The notes: generated by a model not told the origin, from the sequence alone. Counted from the first letter of the stretch, positions 45,469 to 55,001 are shown. The stretch: DNA of 64,000 nt from Devosia sp. (GCF_017307495.1 NZ_JAFKHE010000031.1:1-64000), one strand, 5' to 3'. Numbers and translations are program-made.

Positions 45469-47448
45469 ATGCCCAATTCGCAGCAAGCCAATGAAATGGC
45501 CAACGCCATCCGCTCCCTCGCCATGGACGCGGTTGAGAAAGCCAACTCTGGTCATCCTGGCTTGCCGATGGGCGTGGCGGACATCGCCACGGTGCTGTTC
45601 ACCAAGGTGATGAAGTTCGACCCCGCCGATCCGTGGTGGGCCGACCGCGACCGCTTCATCCTGTCGGCCGGCCATGGCTCGATGCTGCTCTACGCCTCGC
45701 TCTACCTGCTCGGCTACGAGGACATGACGATCGACCAGATCAAGCAGTTCCGACAGCTTGGGTCGAAGACCGCCGGCCATCCCGAGTACCATTTCGCCGC
45801 CGGCATCGAGACCACCACCGGTCCGCTCGGCCAGGGCATCGCCAACTCGGTCGGCTTCGCCGTGGCCGAGGCCAAGCTTGCCGCCGAGTTCGGTTCCGAC
45901 CTCGTCGACCACCATACTTGGGTCATCGCCGGTGACGGCTGCCTGATGGAGGGCGTGAGCCAGGAGGCGATCTCGCTCGCCGGGCATTTGAAGCTCAACA
46001 AGCTCGTCGTCATCTGGGACAACAACAACATCACCATCGACGGCCGCGTCTCCAACGCCGACTCGACCGACCAGATCGCCCGCTTCAAGGCCTGCGGCTG
46101 GAACACGATCGAGGTCGACGGCCTCGACCAGGCCGCGGTCGAGAAAGCCCTGCTCGAGGCCAAGAGGTCGACCGACAAGCCGACCCTGATCGCGGCCAAG
46201 ACCATCATCGGCTACGGCGCGCCCAAGAAGGCCGACTCGCACAGCGTCCACGGCTCGCCGCTCGGCGCCGAGGAACTGAAGGGCGCCAAGGAAAAGCTGG
46301 GCATCGACTACCCGGCATTCGAGATCCCGGCGCACATCCTCAACGCCTGGCGCGCCGCCGGGACCCGCTCGGCCAACGCGCGCGGTGATTGGGAAGGCCG
46401 CCTCGCTGCCGCCAAGCCGGAACTGCGCGCCGAGTTCGAGCGCCGCATGAAGGGCGCACTGCCCAAGAACTGGAACGAGGCGATCGAGACCTACAAGTCC
46501 AAGCTGATCGCCGACAAGCCGAAGGTCGCGACCCGCAAGTCGAGCCAGATGGCGCTCGAGGTGATCAACAAGATCCTGCCCGAAACCATCGGCGGCTCGG
46601 CCGACCTCACGGGCTCGAACCTCACCAACACGCCCGAGACCCTGCCCTTCACCGCCGAAGACCGCACCGGCCGCTACATGCGCTACGGCATCCGCGAGCA
46701 CGAGATGGCGGCCGCCATGAACGGCATAGCGCTGCACAAGGGCCTCATCCCCTACGGCGGCACCTTCCTCGTCTTCACCGACTATGCCCGCCCGGCCATC
46801 CGCCTCTCCGCCATCATGGAGCAGAAGGTCATCTACGTGATGACCCATGACTCGATCGGCCTCGGCGAGGACGGCCCGACCCACCAGCCGGTCGAGCACC
46901 TGTCCACCCTGCGTGCCATTCCCGGCCTGCTCGTCTTCCGCCCGGCCGACGCGGTCGAAACGCTCGAATGCTGGCAGCTCGCGATCGAGGCCGAAAAGCC
47001 CTCGATCCTGGCGCTCAGCCGCCAGAACCTGCCGGCGCTCCGCACCGAAATCGTCGAAGGCAACCCGTCGTCAAAGGGTGCCTATGTCATCGCCGGCGGC
47101 AAGGACGCCGACGCCGTGATCTTCGCCACCGGCTCGGAAGTCGCCATCGCGGTCTCGAGCCTGGACCTGCTCAGCCAGCAGGGCATCTCGGGCAAGGTCG
47201 TCTCGGTCCCTTCGATGGAGCTGTTCTTCGCCCAGTCGCAGGAATACCGTGACAGCGTCATCGGCAAGCCCAAGGCCAAGGTCGCGATCGAAGCCGGCAT
47301 CGAGATGAGCTGGCTGAAACTCCTCGGCGACAGGGGTCGGTTCGTAGGCATGCACAGCTTCGGCGCCAGCGCCCCGGCCGAAAAGCTTTACGAGCACTTC
47401 GGCATCACCGCGAATGCCATAGTTGAAGCTGTCATGGCGCAGTTGTAA
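45469..47448 (+). CDS. tkt: Transketolase
   Basis: TPP-dependent transfer of two-carbon units in the pentose phosphate and related cycles. The 659-aa protein has KANSGHPGLPMG near the N terminus, the TPP motif GDGCLMEGVSQEAISLAGHL with the NNN end, and the catalytic YGGTFLVFTDY and GLGEDGPTHQPVEHL segments. Start ATG 45469 (MPNSQQANEMANAIRSLAMD) is chosen because earlier in-frame codons include the leader hairpins. Followed 43 nt later by gap, forming a small carbon-metabolism unit. Confidence 0.97.
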   Translation: MPNSQQANEMANAIRSLAMDAVEKANSGHPGLPMGVADIATVLFTKVMKFDPADPWWADRDRFILSAGHGSMLLYASLYLLGYEDMTIDQIKQFRQLGSKTAGHPEYHFAAGIETTTGPLGQGIANSVGFAVAEAKLAAEFGSDLVDHHTWVIAGDGCLMEGVSQEAISLAGHLKLNKLVVIWDNNNITIDGRVSNADSTDQIARFKACGWNTIEVDGLDQAAVEKALLEAKRSTDKPTLIAAKTIIGYGAPKKADSHSVHGSPLGAEELKGAKEKLGIDYPAFEIPAHILNAWRAAGTRSANARGDWEGRLAAAKPELRAEFERRMKGALPKNWNEAIETYKSKLIADKPKVATRKSSQMALEVINKILPETIGGSADLTGSNLTNTPETLPFTAEDRTGRYMRYGIREHEMAAAMNGIALHKGLIPYGGTFLVFTDYARPAIRLSAIMEQKVIYVMTHDSIGLGEDGPTHQPVEHLSTLRAIPGLLVFRPADAVETLECWQLAIEAEKPSILALSRQNLPALRTEIVEGNPSSKGAYVIAGGKDADAVIFATGSEVAIAVSSLDLLSQQGISGKVVSVPSMELFFAQSQEYRDSVIGKPKAKVAIEAGIEMSWLKLLGDRGRFVGMHSFGASAPAEKLYEHFGITANAIVEAVMAQL

Positions 47449-47491
47449 GACACCGCGCCTTCTCCTCCTCAAGAAGTCCCAAGGAGCCACC

Positions 47492-48499
47492 ATGGCTGTA
47501 CGCGTCGCAATCAATGGCTTTGGCCGCATCGGCCGCAACATCCTGCGCGCCATCGTCGAAAGCGGTCGCACCGACATTGAGGTCGTTGCCGCCAACGATC
47601 TCGGCCCGGTCGAGACAAACGCCCACCTGCTCCGCTACGACAGCGTGCACGGCAAGTTCCCGCATGATGTGACCGTCAACGGCGACACCATCACCGCGGG
47701 CAACCAGACCTTCAAGATGACCGCGGTCAAGGACCCGGCCCAGCTGCCGCACAAGGAGCTCGGCGTCGACATCGTGCTCGAGTGCACCGGCATCTTCACC
47801 TCCAAGGAGAAGGCCTCGGCCCACCTCGCCGCGGGCGCCAGGAAGGTGATCATCTCGGCCCCGGGCGACGGCGCCGACAAGACCATCGTCTACGGCATCA
47901 ACCACGCGTCGCTGACCAAGGATGACGTGGTCATCTCGAACGGCTCGTGCACCACCAACTGCCTAGCGCCGATGGCCAAGGTGATGAACGACCTGGTCGG
48001 CATCGAGAAGGGGATGATGACCACCATCCACTCCTACACCGGTGACCAGCCGACGCTCGATACCATGCACAAGGATCTATACCGGGCCCGCGCTGCCGCG
48101 CTCAGCCAGATCCCGACCTCGACCGGCGCCGCCAAGGCCATCGGCCTCGTGCTGCCCGAACTGAAGGGCAAGCTCGACGGCATCTCGATCCGCGTGCCGA
48201 CCCCGAACGTGTCCCTGGTCGATCTCAACTTCGTTGCTAGGCGCAATACCAGCGTGCAGGAAGTTAACGAGGCGCTGATCGCCGCCTCGGAAGGCGCGCT
48301 CAAGGGCGTGATGACCTACACCCGGCATCCGCTGGTCTCCTCGGACCTGAACCACGACCCGCATTCGTGCACGATCCTGCTCGACCAGACCAAGGTGATC
48401 GAAGGCAACTTCGTCACCATATTCGGCTGGTACGACAACGAGTGGGGCTTCTCGAACCGCATGGCAGACGTCACGGCCCTGTTCGCCAGGATGCTCTGA
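47492..48499 (+). CDS. gap: Glyceraldehyde-3-phosphate dehydrogenase
   Basis: Oxidises glyceraldehyde-3-phosphate to 1,3-bisphosphoglycerate. The 335-aa protein starts MAVRVAINGFGRIGRNILRA (NAD fold), has the catalytic cysteine in SNGSCTTNCLAP, HSYTGDQPTLD and the WYDNEWGFSNRM end. AAGGAG lies 5 nt before ATG 47492. It is the last gene before the arsenite island, whose left repeat overlaps its terminator. Confidence 0.98.
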   Translation: MAVRVAINGFGRIGRNILRAIVESGRTDIEVVAANDLGPVETNAHLLRYDSVHGKFPHDVTVNGDTITAGNQTFKMTAVKDPAQLPHKELGVDIVLECTGIFTSKEKASAHLAAGARKVIISAPGDGADKTIVYGINHASLTKDDVVISNGSCTTNCLAPMAKVMNDLVGIEKGMMTTIHSYTGDQPTLDTMHKDLYRARAAALSQIPTSTGAAKAIGLVLPELKGKLDGISIRVPTPNVSLVDLNFVARRNTSVQEVNEALIAASEGALKGVMTYTRHPLVSSDLNHDPHSCTILLDQTKVIEGNFVTIFGWYDNEWGFSNRMADVTALFARML

Positions 48500-48508
48500 T
48501 CGAGATGT

Positions 48509-48619
48509 GATCGCCCACAAAGGATAGGCATATGCCATCCACAGTGTGGCTCAATGACAAGCAACAGTTTGGCGCACCCTCGATATGAACATGAAAGGCC
48601 CCGAAATGCGGGGGCCTTT
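48509..48619 (+). repeat. Left flanking direct repeat (overlaps gap terminator)
   Basis: Shares blocks in order with 60021-60123: GATCGCCCACAAAGGATAGG versus GATTGCTCATAAAGTATAGG, CCACAGTGTGGCTCA versus CCACAGCGTGGCTCA, AGCAACAGTTTGGCGCA versus AGCAACAGTGCGGCACA, and a closing hairpin ending GGGCCTTT in both. About 80 percent identical by eye with a few indels. Confidence 0.75.
48594..48619 (+). terminator. gap terminator
   Basis: Perfect 9-bp stem AAAGGCCCC / GGGGCCTTT with an 8-nt loop, 95 nt after the gap stop; the 3' arm itself supplies a short T run. Confidence 0.82.
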
Positions 48620-48685
48620 CATCGGGAGGTGCACCAGAGCCTTTGGTGCTGAATTCGGACCTATACGCCGTAGCTGTTGTCCCGG

Positions 48686-48975
48686 CTACCTCGCGGATGC
48701 TTCGCGCCCACATCGTAGTCGGCGAGACTGTGAGCGGCAGAGATCGACCCAGGTGGATGCCTGCGCGACATACGCGAGCGCGGTGGTTGGTCTGAGCCTA
48801 GCGAGCCCTCTGAGGTTCTGGGCGGTTGCAGCTAGCAGCAACTCGTCGCAAGTGCCCCATGGTCCGCGCCGTAAGCGGTCGCGCCTGAGAATGCACTTGA
48901 GGTGAGCGAACAGTATCCCGACCTTCTTGCGCCAGGGCCGGGGGCTTCGAAGCCCGGTGTAGTAGCCAAGGCTCG
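48686..48975 (-). pseudogene. Transposase C-terminal remnant (IS1182-like)
   Basis: An open minus-strand frame ending at a stop at 48686-48688 contains WRKKVGILFAHLKCILRRDR followed by LRRGPWGTCDELLLAATAQN and LRGLARL. This resembles the C-terminal end of IS1182-type DDE transposases (RKKVEMLFAHLKRIL... DEFxLAATAQNLRKLAKL). Upstream of the WRKKV segment the frame no longer resembles a transposase, so only about 60 codons are left. The family assignment is by pattern memory; no inverted repeats are seen. Confidence 0.65.
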
Positions 48976-48994
48976 AGCCACGTCGTGGGCATCC

Positions 48995-49522
48995 TCACCG
49001 AGGGCTGCCGGGCCTGAAGGCTTTGACGATTGCAGGATCGGTTTCCAGTCGCCCCGCTCCGATCAGGTCGAGGCAGTAGGGAACCGCCGGGAACACAGCC
49101 CCGAGGCAGACGTCGATAGCCGACGGTTTGCCTGGAAGCGATATCATGAGGGTGGAGCCGCGTGTCCCGGCGCCTTGCCGCGATAGAATGGCGGTCGGCA
49201 CCTGCTCGAGGCTCACCTTCCGCATCAACTCGCCAAACCCCGGAAGCTGCTTTTCGATGACGTCGTCCATCGCTTCCGGTGTTTCGTCCCGCGGCGCCGG
49301 GCCGGTGCCGCCCGTGATCAGTACGAGGCCCGCCTTGTCCTCGTCACAGAGCCGCACGAGTGCCTCTCTGACAGAGGCCCTGCCGTCCGGAACGATCCGT
49401 TGAACGGCTTCCCACTGATTGGTGAGAGCGCGATGGAGGAACCGTTCGATGGCTGGCCCGCTAAGATCCTCGTATTCGCCACGGCTAGCGCGATCCGAAA
49501 CGGTAAGAATGCCAATCTTCAT
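48995..49522 (-). CDS. mog: Molybdopterin adenylyltransferase
   Basis: Adenylates molybdopterin so MoeA can insert molybdate. The 175-aa protein starts MKIGILTVSDRASRGEYEDL and has the signature LITGGTGPAPRDETPEA, matching Mog/MogA rather than MoaB by length and C terminus. Last gene of moaA-mobA-mog on the minus strand, overlapping mobA by 4 nt. These genes presumably raise Moco supply for arsenite oxidase. Confidence 0.93.
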   Translation of the reverse strand: MKIGILTVSDRASRGEYEDLSGPAIERFLHRALTNQWEAVQRIVPDGRASVREALVRLCDEDKAGLVLITGGTGPAPRDETPEAMDDVIEKQLPGFGELMRKVSLEQVPTAILSRQGAGTRGSTLMISLPGKPSAIDVCLGAVFPAVPYCLDLIGAGRLETDPAIVKAFRPGSPR

Positions 49523-50121
49523 GCACGAATCCTCGAGGCGATAGCGTCTGCAATAGCAAGGTCTGAAGGCGTGTTAATGTTGAAGAATGGGTCAGGGACG
49601 CCCTCGAACCTCACGAGGCGAGTCTTTTGTGTCGCGAGGAACGCTCGGATTGACCGGTTATCCGAAGCTTCGAGCCACCGGCTCAGCTCGTCGCCCACGC
49701 CCACCGGCCACGCACCAACCGCGTAGTGGGGCCCTGAGGCCGACTCCGCAACGGCGATCGAGAAGGGATCGTTGGCAGCACCCGTAAACTGCTGAACCAG
49801 ATCGAACGGGATAAACGGCGTATCCGCTGGAACGGTTACGATCCGCGTGTCAGGTGCGAACGCCGCCGCTGCCCATTTCAACGTAGCGTGAATGCCGGCG
49901 AGTGGGCCTCCATCGGGCACTAGGTCAGGCACGCAGGTACCATCCAGATCCAGCGGTACGGCGATCGTACCGGTGCTGACCACCAACAGATCGACCTGTG
50001 GGCGCAATCGCTCGATCACCCACTCGATGACCATCGAACCGCCGATCTCGCGCATGAACTTGTGGCCACCGCCCATGCGAGTCGAGCGGCCGCCCGCCAA
50101 GACTACGGCAACATCATGCAT
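49519..50121 (-). CDS. mobA: Molybdenum cofactor guanylyltransferase
   Basis: Adds GMP to Mo-molybdopterin, giving the bis-MGD form that arsenite oxidase uses. The 200-aa protein has the nucleotide-binding LAGGRSTRMGGGHKFM; the usual motif reads GGGDK, so the aspartate is replaced by histidine here while the lysine is kept. The metal-binding VPADTPFIP and the C-terminal FFNINTPSDLAIA are intact. Lies 3 nt after moaA and overlaps mog by 4 nt. Confidence 0.93.
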   Translation of the reverse strand: MHDVAVVLAGGRSTRMGGGHKFMREIGGSMVIEWVIERLRPQVDLLVVSTGTIAVPLDLDGTCVPDLVPDGGPLAGIHATLKWAAAAFAPDTRIVTVPADTPFIPFDLVQQFTGAANDPFSIAVAESASGPHYAVGAWPVGVGDELSRWLEASDNRSIRAFLATQKTRLVRFEGVPDPFFNINTPSDLAIADAIASRIRA

Positions 50122-50124
50122 GCG

Positions 50125-51144
50125 TCAGCCGCCAGTCATGCTCATGTGTCGGCTGACGGCCGGCGCTGCTCCCCGGCGGTCGATGATGAAATCGTGCCCC
50201 TTCGGCTTGTGAGCGATCGCCCGCTCGATCTCAGCGTGGAGCAGGTCGTCCGCCTCCGATGCTCTGAGCGGTTCGCGCAGGTCCACAGCATCCTCCTGCC
50301 CAAGGCACATGAAAAGGGTGCCCGTGCAGGTGACTCGGACCCGGTTACAGGTTTCACAGAAATTGTGGGTCAAAGGAGTGATGAACCCGACCCGGCCACC
50401 GGTTTCTGCCACGTTGACGTAAGTCGCAGGACCACCGGTCTTGTACGGAATGGGCTCCAGCGTCCACTGCTCGGCGAGCCGCTGCCTTACCAGCGACAAC
50501 GGGAGGAACTGGTCGGTTCGGTCGGCTTCGATCTCTCCGAGCGGCATGGTCTCGATGAGTGTCAGATCCATGCCTGCTCCATGGGCCCACTGCATCATAT
50601 CGGCAATCTCGCGCTCGTTGACGTCCTTCAGGGCTACGGCATTGATCTTCACCTGCAGGCCGGCGGCCTGGGCAGCGACGATGCCCTCCAGAACCTGATC
50701 CAGATTGCCGCGCCGCGTGATCGTTTTGAACTTCTCGGGGTCGAGCGTGTCGACCGAGACGTTGATGCGCCGAACGCCGGCATCTGCCAGTTCGACGGCG
50801 TACCTTGCCAGCTGGGATCCGTTGGTAGTGAGGGTCAGTTCGTCGAGGGCGCCGCTGCTCAGGTGACGCGAGAGAGAACGGATCAGCTTCATCAGGTCGC
50901 GGCGGACCAATGGCTCCCCGCCGGTCAGGCGAAGTTTCCGCACGCCGCGCTCGATGAACGCCGAGCAAAGGCGGTCGAGCTCCTCGAGCGTGAGCAGATC
51001 CTTACGCGGCAGGAAGGTCATGTCCTCCGCCATGCAGTAGACGCATCGAAAGTCACACCGATCCGTCACGGACACCCGCAAATAGGTGATGTGACGCCGA
51101 AATGGATCGACCAGAGCCGGACGCTGCGGAAGCATCATGTTCAT
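50125..51144 (-). CDS. moaA: GTP 3',8-cyclase (Moco biosynthesis)
   Basis: Radical-SAM enzyme for the first step of molybdenum cofactor synthesis. The 339-aa protein has the N-terminal cluster C30-x3-C34-x2-C37 (TDRCDFRCVYCM), LRLTGGEPLVRRDL, and the C-terminal cluster FCETCNRVRVTC; it ends in the double glycine MTGG needed for activity. First gene of moaA-mobA-mog, divergent from aioX. Other Moco genes (moaC, moaD, moaE) are not in the window and must be elsewhere. Confidence 0.96.
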   Translation of the reverse strand: MNMMLPQRPALVDPFRRHITYLRVSVTDRCDFRCVYCMAEDMTFLPRKDLLTLEELDRLCSAFIERGVRKLRLTGGEPLVRRDLMKLIRSLSRHLSSGALDELTLTTNGSQLARYAVELADAGVRRINVSVDTLDPEKFKTITRRGNLDQVLEGIVAAQAAGLQVKINAVALKDVNEREIADMMQWAHGAGMDLTLIETMPLGEIEADRTDQFLPLSLVRQRLAEQWTLEPIPYKTGGPATYVNVAETGGRVGFITPLTHNFCETCNRVRVTCTGTLFMCLGQEDAVDLREPLRASEADDLLHAEIERAIAHKPKGHDFIIDRRGAAPAVSRHMSMTGG

Positions 51145-51275
51145 ATAGGGCCCCTCCCCATGACGAGGTCTAGCGGCCTCGACTTAGCCAATTTCCATGC
51201 AAGAACCGGGCCGGTTTCACCTTAGAATTGTTCCATGCTAGCGTGACTTGCTGATCTGCGGAGGAGGACGCGATC

Positions 51276-52136
51276 ATGGGGACCATGAACCGGCGTGAGA
51301 TGCTGGTCTTGGGCGGTTCGGCCGTCCTGGCGACAACTAGGCACGCCGTTGCGCAGGACGATGTACTTCGGTTCGCGTTGACGCCGGTCTTCCTCTCCTC
51401 GGATCTGGACCTGCTCGACCACCTGAAGGCCTATCTGGGCAAGGCCACCGGTCAGACGGTGCAACTTGTCACTCGACGGACCTACCAGGAGGTCACGGCC
51501 CTGCTCGTCTCCGGACAGGTCGATGGGGCCTGGCTGTGCGGCTTCCCGTTCGTCGAGCACAAGACGCAACTGAGCTTGTTGGCGGTGCCTGTCTGGCGCG
51601 GGAAACCGCTCTATCAGTCCTACCTCATCTGCTCAGCAGATCGCGATGCTACCGCGATTGGGGACCTCGCCGACGACATTCATGCCTTTTCCGATCCGGA
51701 CTCCAACTCCGGGTATCTGGTGACCGCAGCGGAACTCGCAAGGCAGAAGTCCACGCCGGACAAATTCTTCCGCCGGACCATTTTCACCTACAGCCATTTC
51801 AACGTGGTTCGTGCCGTGGCTGCCGGACTCGCCCAAAGTGGGAGCGTGGACGGCTATGTCTATGAGGTACTGAAGGAAACCAGTCCAGCACTAATTGGCG
51901 GGACGCGTGTCGTACGGGCTTCCGAATGGTTCGGCTTTCCGCCGACCGCTGTTCCTCGGGCCGCTGCCACCTCGGCCAAAACATTCGATCTCCAGCAGGC
52001 GTTGCTGAACATGCACAAGGACGAAAGCGGCCAGGAAGTTCTGGCTATGCTGCGCCTCGATCGTTTCGCGGAACAGGAACCGGCGCTCTTCGCCTCGATC
52101 GAGCAAAACTGGGATTTGGTCCGGGGCATCACATGA
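51276..52136 (+). CDS. aioX: Periplasmic arsenite-binding sensor protein AioX
   Basis: A 286-aa PhnD/PtxB-like periplasmic binding protein. In Agrobacterium and Rhizobium NT-26, AioX binds As(III) and triggers AioS. N-terminal NRREMLVLGGSAVL resembles a Tat signal. Only two cysteines are present; C88 in DGAWLCGFPF corresponds by context to the conserved As(III)-binding cysteine, the other lies in SYLICSADRD. GCGGAGGAGG precedes ATG 51276. Its stop overlaps the aioS start (ATGA). Divergent from moaA across a 131-bp gap. Confidence 0.9.
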   Translation: MGTMNRREMLVLGGSAVLATTRHAVAQDDVLRFALTPVFLSSDLDLLDHLKAYLGKATGQTVQLVTRRTYQEVTALLVSGQVDGAWLCGFPFVEHKTQLSLLAVPVWRGKPLYQSYLICSADRDATAIGDLADDIHAFSDPDSNSGYLVTAAELARQKSTPDKFFRRTIFTYSHFNVVRAVAAGLAQSGSVDGYVYEVLKETSPALIGGTRVVRASEWFGFPPTAVPRAAATSAKTFDLQQALLNMHKDESGQEVLAMLRLDRFAEQEPALFASIEQNWDLVRGIT

Positions 52137-53584
52137 TTTCGAGGGTCCTCAAGCATGGCCTGCCCGTGACGGTGAGTGTGCCGCTCGTCGTAGTCCTGCT
52201 CATGGTCTTCGTGAGCTTTGGAGTCTCGCAGGTCGTCCTGGCGCGCCTGGCGGTGACGCAGGAGCGCCAGCTGACGGATCTGGCAAATGCCTACCTCGAC
52301 GGCCTTGAGGCGGCACTCATTGACCCGGTGCTTCGCCAGGACCCTTGGGAAGTGTTCGACGCACTCGATCGGGCGAGAAACGTCTATGCGGCGGTAAGGC
52401 CCCTTTCGACGACCGTCACCGACGCGGCAGGAACGGTGCTCGCCTCCTCGGATCCGAAGTCGGCACCTATCGGCAGCGAGCTAAGCCCGGTAGCCCCGGA
52501 AACACAGGCTGATGTTGCTCTCGAGCAGAGCCAGCAAGTCGCTGTCCTCGACAGGACGCTATCGGTGGAGGGGCGCACCGTAGGGTACATATACGCCCAG
52601 TTGGACATCTCTCCGTTGCTCACCGAGCGTGGCGAGGTGCTCTGGTACCTTATCGCCAGCAACGCCGTCCTTACGCTCATTCTCGCCGCTCTGGGCTGGT
52701 TTGCGGTGCGTGGGATGATCGCTCCGATGAAGATCCTGATGGAGCACATCAACTCAGCCGCCGGAGGGACGGCCTTGCCCATCCCGGCCAACGTGGTGAA
52801 GCGCCAGGGCCCGGAATGGGCAAGGCTGTTTCGGCGGTTCAACACCATGGCGGAGGCATTCGCGGAACGCGAAACCCTGCTCACCAAAGTCGCCGATGAA
52901 GAGCGGCTCGCCAGTCTCGGAAAACTCGCTTCCAGCGTGGCGCACGAGATCAATAACCCCCTGGGCGGCATCCTGAATGCTGTCGACACGATCAAGGTTC
53001 ACGGCGACGATCCCCGCGTTCGCCTCAGCGCCGTCCAATTGGTAGATCGTGGGCTCCGCGGGATCCGGGATGTCGTGCAAACCGTACTCGCATCCTATCG
53101 CGCTGACCGGGAGCCACGAGACCTGACGCCGGCGGACTTCGATGATCTGCTGGTACTTGTCCGCCCTGAGGTTCGCCGCAAGCAGATCAAGTTGACCTGG
53201 TCGAACGACCTGCCCCCGGCCACGCCCGTCAACGCTTTTGGCATGCGGCAGGTCGTGCTGAACCTGCTGCTGAATGCCTGCCGCGCGACGCCAAACGGGG
53301 GTGCACTGGTGTTCCGAGCGGAGGTGACGACCCGGGCGCTAGAGATCGAGGTCTCCGATCAGGGACCAGGGCTGCCGCCGCACATCGCCGAGTTCCTGGC
53401 CAACGACGGGCCCTCTGCAGCACGTCTGACATCGTCCGGACTAGGGCTGTGGGTCACCAAGCGAACCGTCAAGGAACAGGGCGGGTCGGTGATCGTTGGC
53501 AAGTCCGCCCAGGGCGGAGCGCGTTTCCGCATTGTTGTTCCCGTAGTTGTGGTCGTTGACGAGGAGATTGAGCGTGTCGCTTAG
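52133..53584 (+). CDS. aioS: Arsenite-responsive sensor histidine kinase AioS
   Basis: A 483-aa membrane kinase: first helix about 13-36, periplasmic sensor region 37-168, second helix about 170-193, a HAMP-like linker, then the dimerisation box ASLGKLASSVAHEINNPLGG with phosphohistidine H271, N box RQVVLNLLLNACRATP and G boxes DQGPGLPP and GLGLWVTKRTV. Overlaps aioX (ATGA) and aioR, so the sensor, kinase and regulator are made together. Expected partner of AioX in sensing periplasmic As(III). Confidence 0.93.
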   Translation: MISRVLKHGLPVTVSVPLVVVLLMVFVSFGVSQVVLARLAVTQERQLTDLANAYLDGLEAALIDPVLRQDPWEVFDALDRARNVYAAVRPLSTTVTDAAGTVLASSDPKSAPIGSELSPVAPETQADVALEQSQQVAVLDRTLSVEGRTVGYIYAQLDISPLLTERGEVLWYLIASNAVLTLILAALGWFAVRGMIAPMKILMEHINSAAGGTALPIPANVVKRQGPEWARLFRRFNTMAEAFAERETLLTKVADEERLASLGKLASSVAHEINNPLGGILNAVDTIKVHGDDPRVRLSAVQLVDRGLRGIRDVVQTVLASYRADREPRDLTPADFDDLLVLVRPEVRRKQIKLTWSNDLPPATPVNAFGMRQVVLNLLLNACRATPNGGALVFRAEVTTRALEIEVSDQGPGLPPHIAEFLANDGPSAARLTSSGLGLWVTKRTVKEQGGSVIVGKSAQGGARFRIVVPVVVVVDEEIERVA

Positions 53585-54899
53585 CGGACGAGTTGTGGGT
53601 CTCCTGGAAGACGACCTGATCATGGGCGAGTCGCTGGTTCAGCGGCTGGCCTTGGAAGGCACCGTGGTGCGCTGGTGGAAGACCGGCCGCGAGGCGATCG
53701 CCGAACTAGGCAAGGCCAAGCCAGAGGCGGTTATCTGCGACATCCGCCTCCCCGATATGGGCGGTGATGAGGTCTTCAGGGAAATGGCTGCGACGGGTGG
53801 GGTTCCGCCTTTCCTGTTCATCACCGCCTTTGGCGATATCGACCATGCCGTGGGCCTGATCCGCGCCGGCGCTGGAGACTACCTGACCAAGCCATTCGAG
53901 ATGCCGGACTTCCTCGAGCGCCTGCAGGGAATCCTCCCTGAGGTCGCGGCGAACGAGGTCGGGGCGCCGCTCGGCCAGTCGGCGGGGATGCGCTCGGTAG
54001 CCCAGAGCCTGAGGCGGGTCGCAAAAGTCAAAACCGCCGTCCTCCTCACCGGCGAGACGGGATCGGGCAAGGAGGTCTGTGCTCGGTTCCTCCACGAAGC
54101 GGGAGGCGCCGATCGCCCGTTCATCGCCGTGAACTGCGCGGCGATTCCCAACGATCTCATGGAGGCCGAACTCTTTGGGCACGAGAAGGGCGCGTTCACC
54201 GGCGCCCAGGCCCGGCACGCCGGGTATGCAGAACGAGCTGGCAAGGGAACACTGTTTCTCGACGAGATCAGCGAGTTGTCGCTCGCACTTCAATCCAAAC
54301 TGCTGCGAGTCCTTGAAGAGCGCCGATTCTCACGTATTGGCGGAGAGAAAGTGCTTGAGTTCGAAGCCAGGGTCGTCTGCGCCACCAACGCGGATCTGGA
54401 AAAACGCGTCGAGGCCGGGAGTTTCCGGGAGGACCTCTATTACCGCATCAACGTCCTCAGCATTCAGGTGCCCCCACTTCGGGAGCGGCCGGAGGACGTC
54501 ATGCCGCTCTTAGAGATGTTCTTCGACACCTACGCACCGAGCTTCGACGCCGACCTGCGCGGCATCAGCGCCCTCGTCGAAGAGGTAGCTTTGACACACC
54601 CGTGGCCAGGCAACGTGCGGGAGCTGAGAAATCGGGTCGAGCGGGCAGTGGCACTCGCGGCCGGCCCCTGGCTCATGCCGTCTGATCTGTTCCCGGAGCG
54701 GCGGCCTGCTGAAGTCGAGGAAGACGGACAAGTGCCGTCTCTCGAGGCCACGCGCGACGAGGCCGAACGCAAGCACATTCTTCGGGTGCTGGGGATGACC
54801 AATAACGAGATGGCCCAATCCGCCAAGCTGCTCGGAATTTCGCGCACCACCCTTTGGGAGAAGATGAGGCGCCTTGGATTGTCATCCACGACCCACTGA
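53574..54899 (+). CDS. aioR: Sigma-54-dependent response regulator AioR
   Basis: A 441-aa NtrC-type activator. The receiver domain carries phospho-acceptor D56 in VICDIRLPDMGG and K in YLTKPF. The AAA+ domain has GETGSGKE, the sigma-54 contact loop GAFTGA, and FREDLYYRINVL. The C-terminal Fis helix-turn-helix is MAQSAKLLGISRTTLWEKMR. GTG 53574 follows GAGGAG and lies inside the aioS 3' end. The next operon, aioBA, begins with a near-consensus sigma-54 promoter, its likely target. Confidence 0.94.
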   Translation: MSLSGRVVGLLEDDLIMGESLVQRLALEGTVVRWWKTGREAIAELGKAKPEAVICDIRLPDMGGDEVFREMAATGGVPPFLFITAFGDIDHAVGLIRAGAGDYLTKPFEMPDFLERLQGILPEVAANEVGAPLGQSAGMRSVAQSLRRVAKVKTAVLLTGETGSGKEVCARFLHEAGGADRPFIAVNCAAIPNDLMEAELFGHEKGAFTGAQARHAGYAERAGKGTLFLDEISELSLALQSKLLRVLEERRFSRIGGEKVLEFEARVVCATNADLEKRVEAGSFREDLYYRINVLSIQVPPLRERPEDVMPLLEMFFDTYAPSFDADLRGISALVEEVALTHPWPGNVRELRNRVERAVALAAGPWLMPSDLFPERRPAEVEEDGQVPSLEATRDEAERKHILRVLGMTNNEMAQSAKLLGISRTTLWEKMRRLGLSSTTH

Positions 54900-55001
54900 C
54901 GTTCGGATTTCCGAACCTGGCCGCCTGAGGCGTTCGCAAAGCCAAACGTGCCCATCCTGAATGCGGACTGCCGCGTCGGTCCTAACTGCCTTAGCCAGCC
55001 G

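Noticed and set aside
48899..48990. Extension of the transposase remnant to a longer gene
   Set aside because: Upstream of the WRKKV segment the frame loses resemblance to transposases and meets the mog 3' end.
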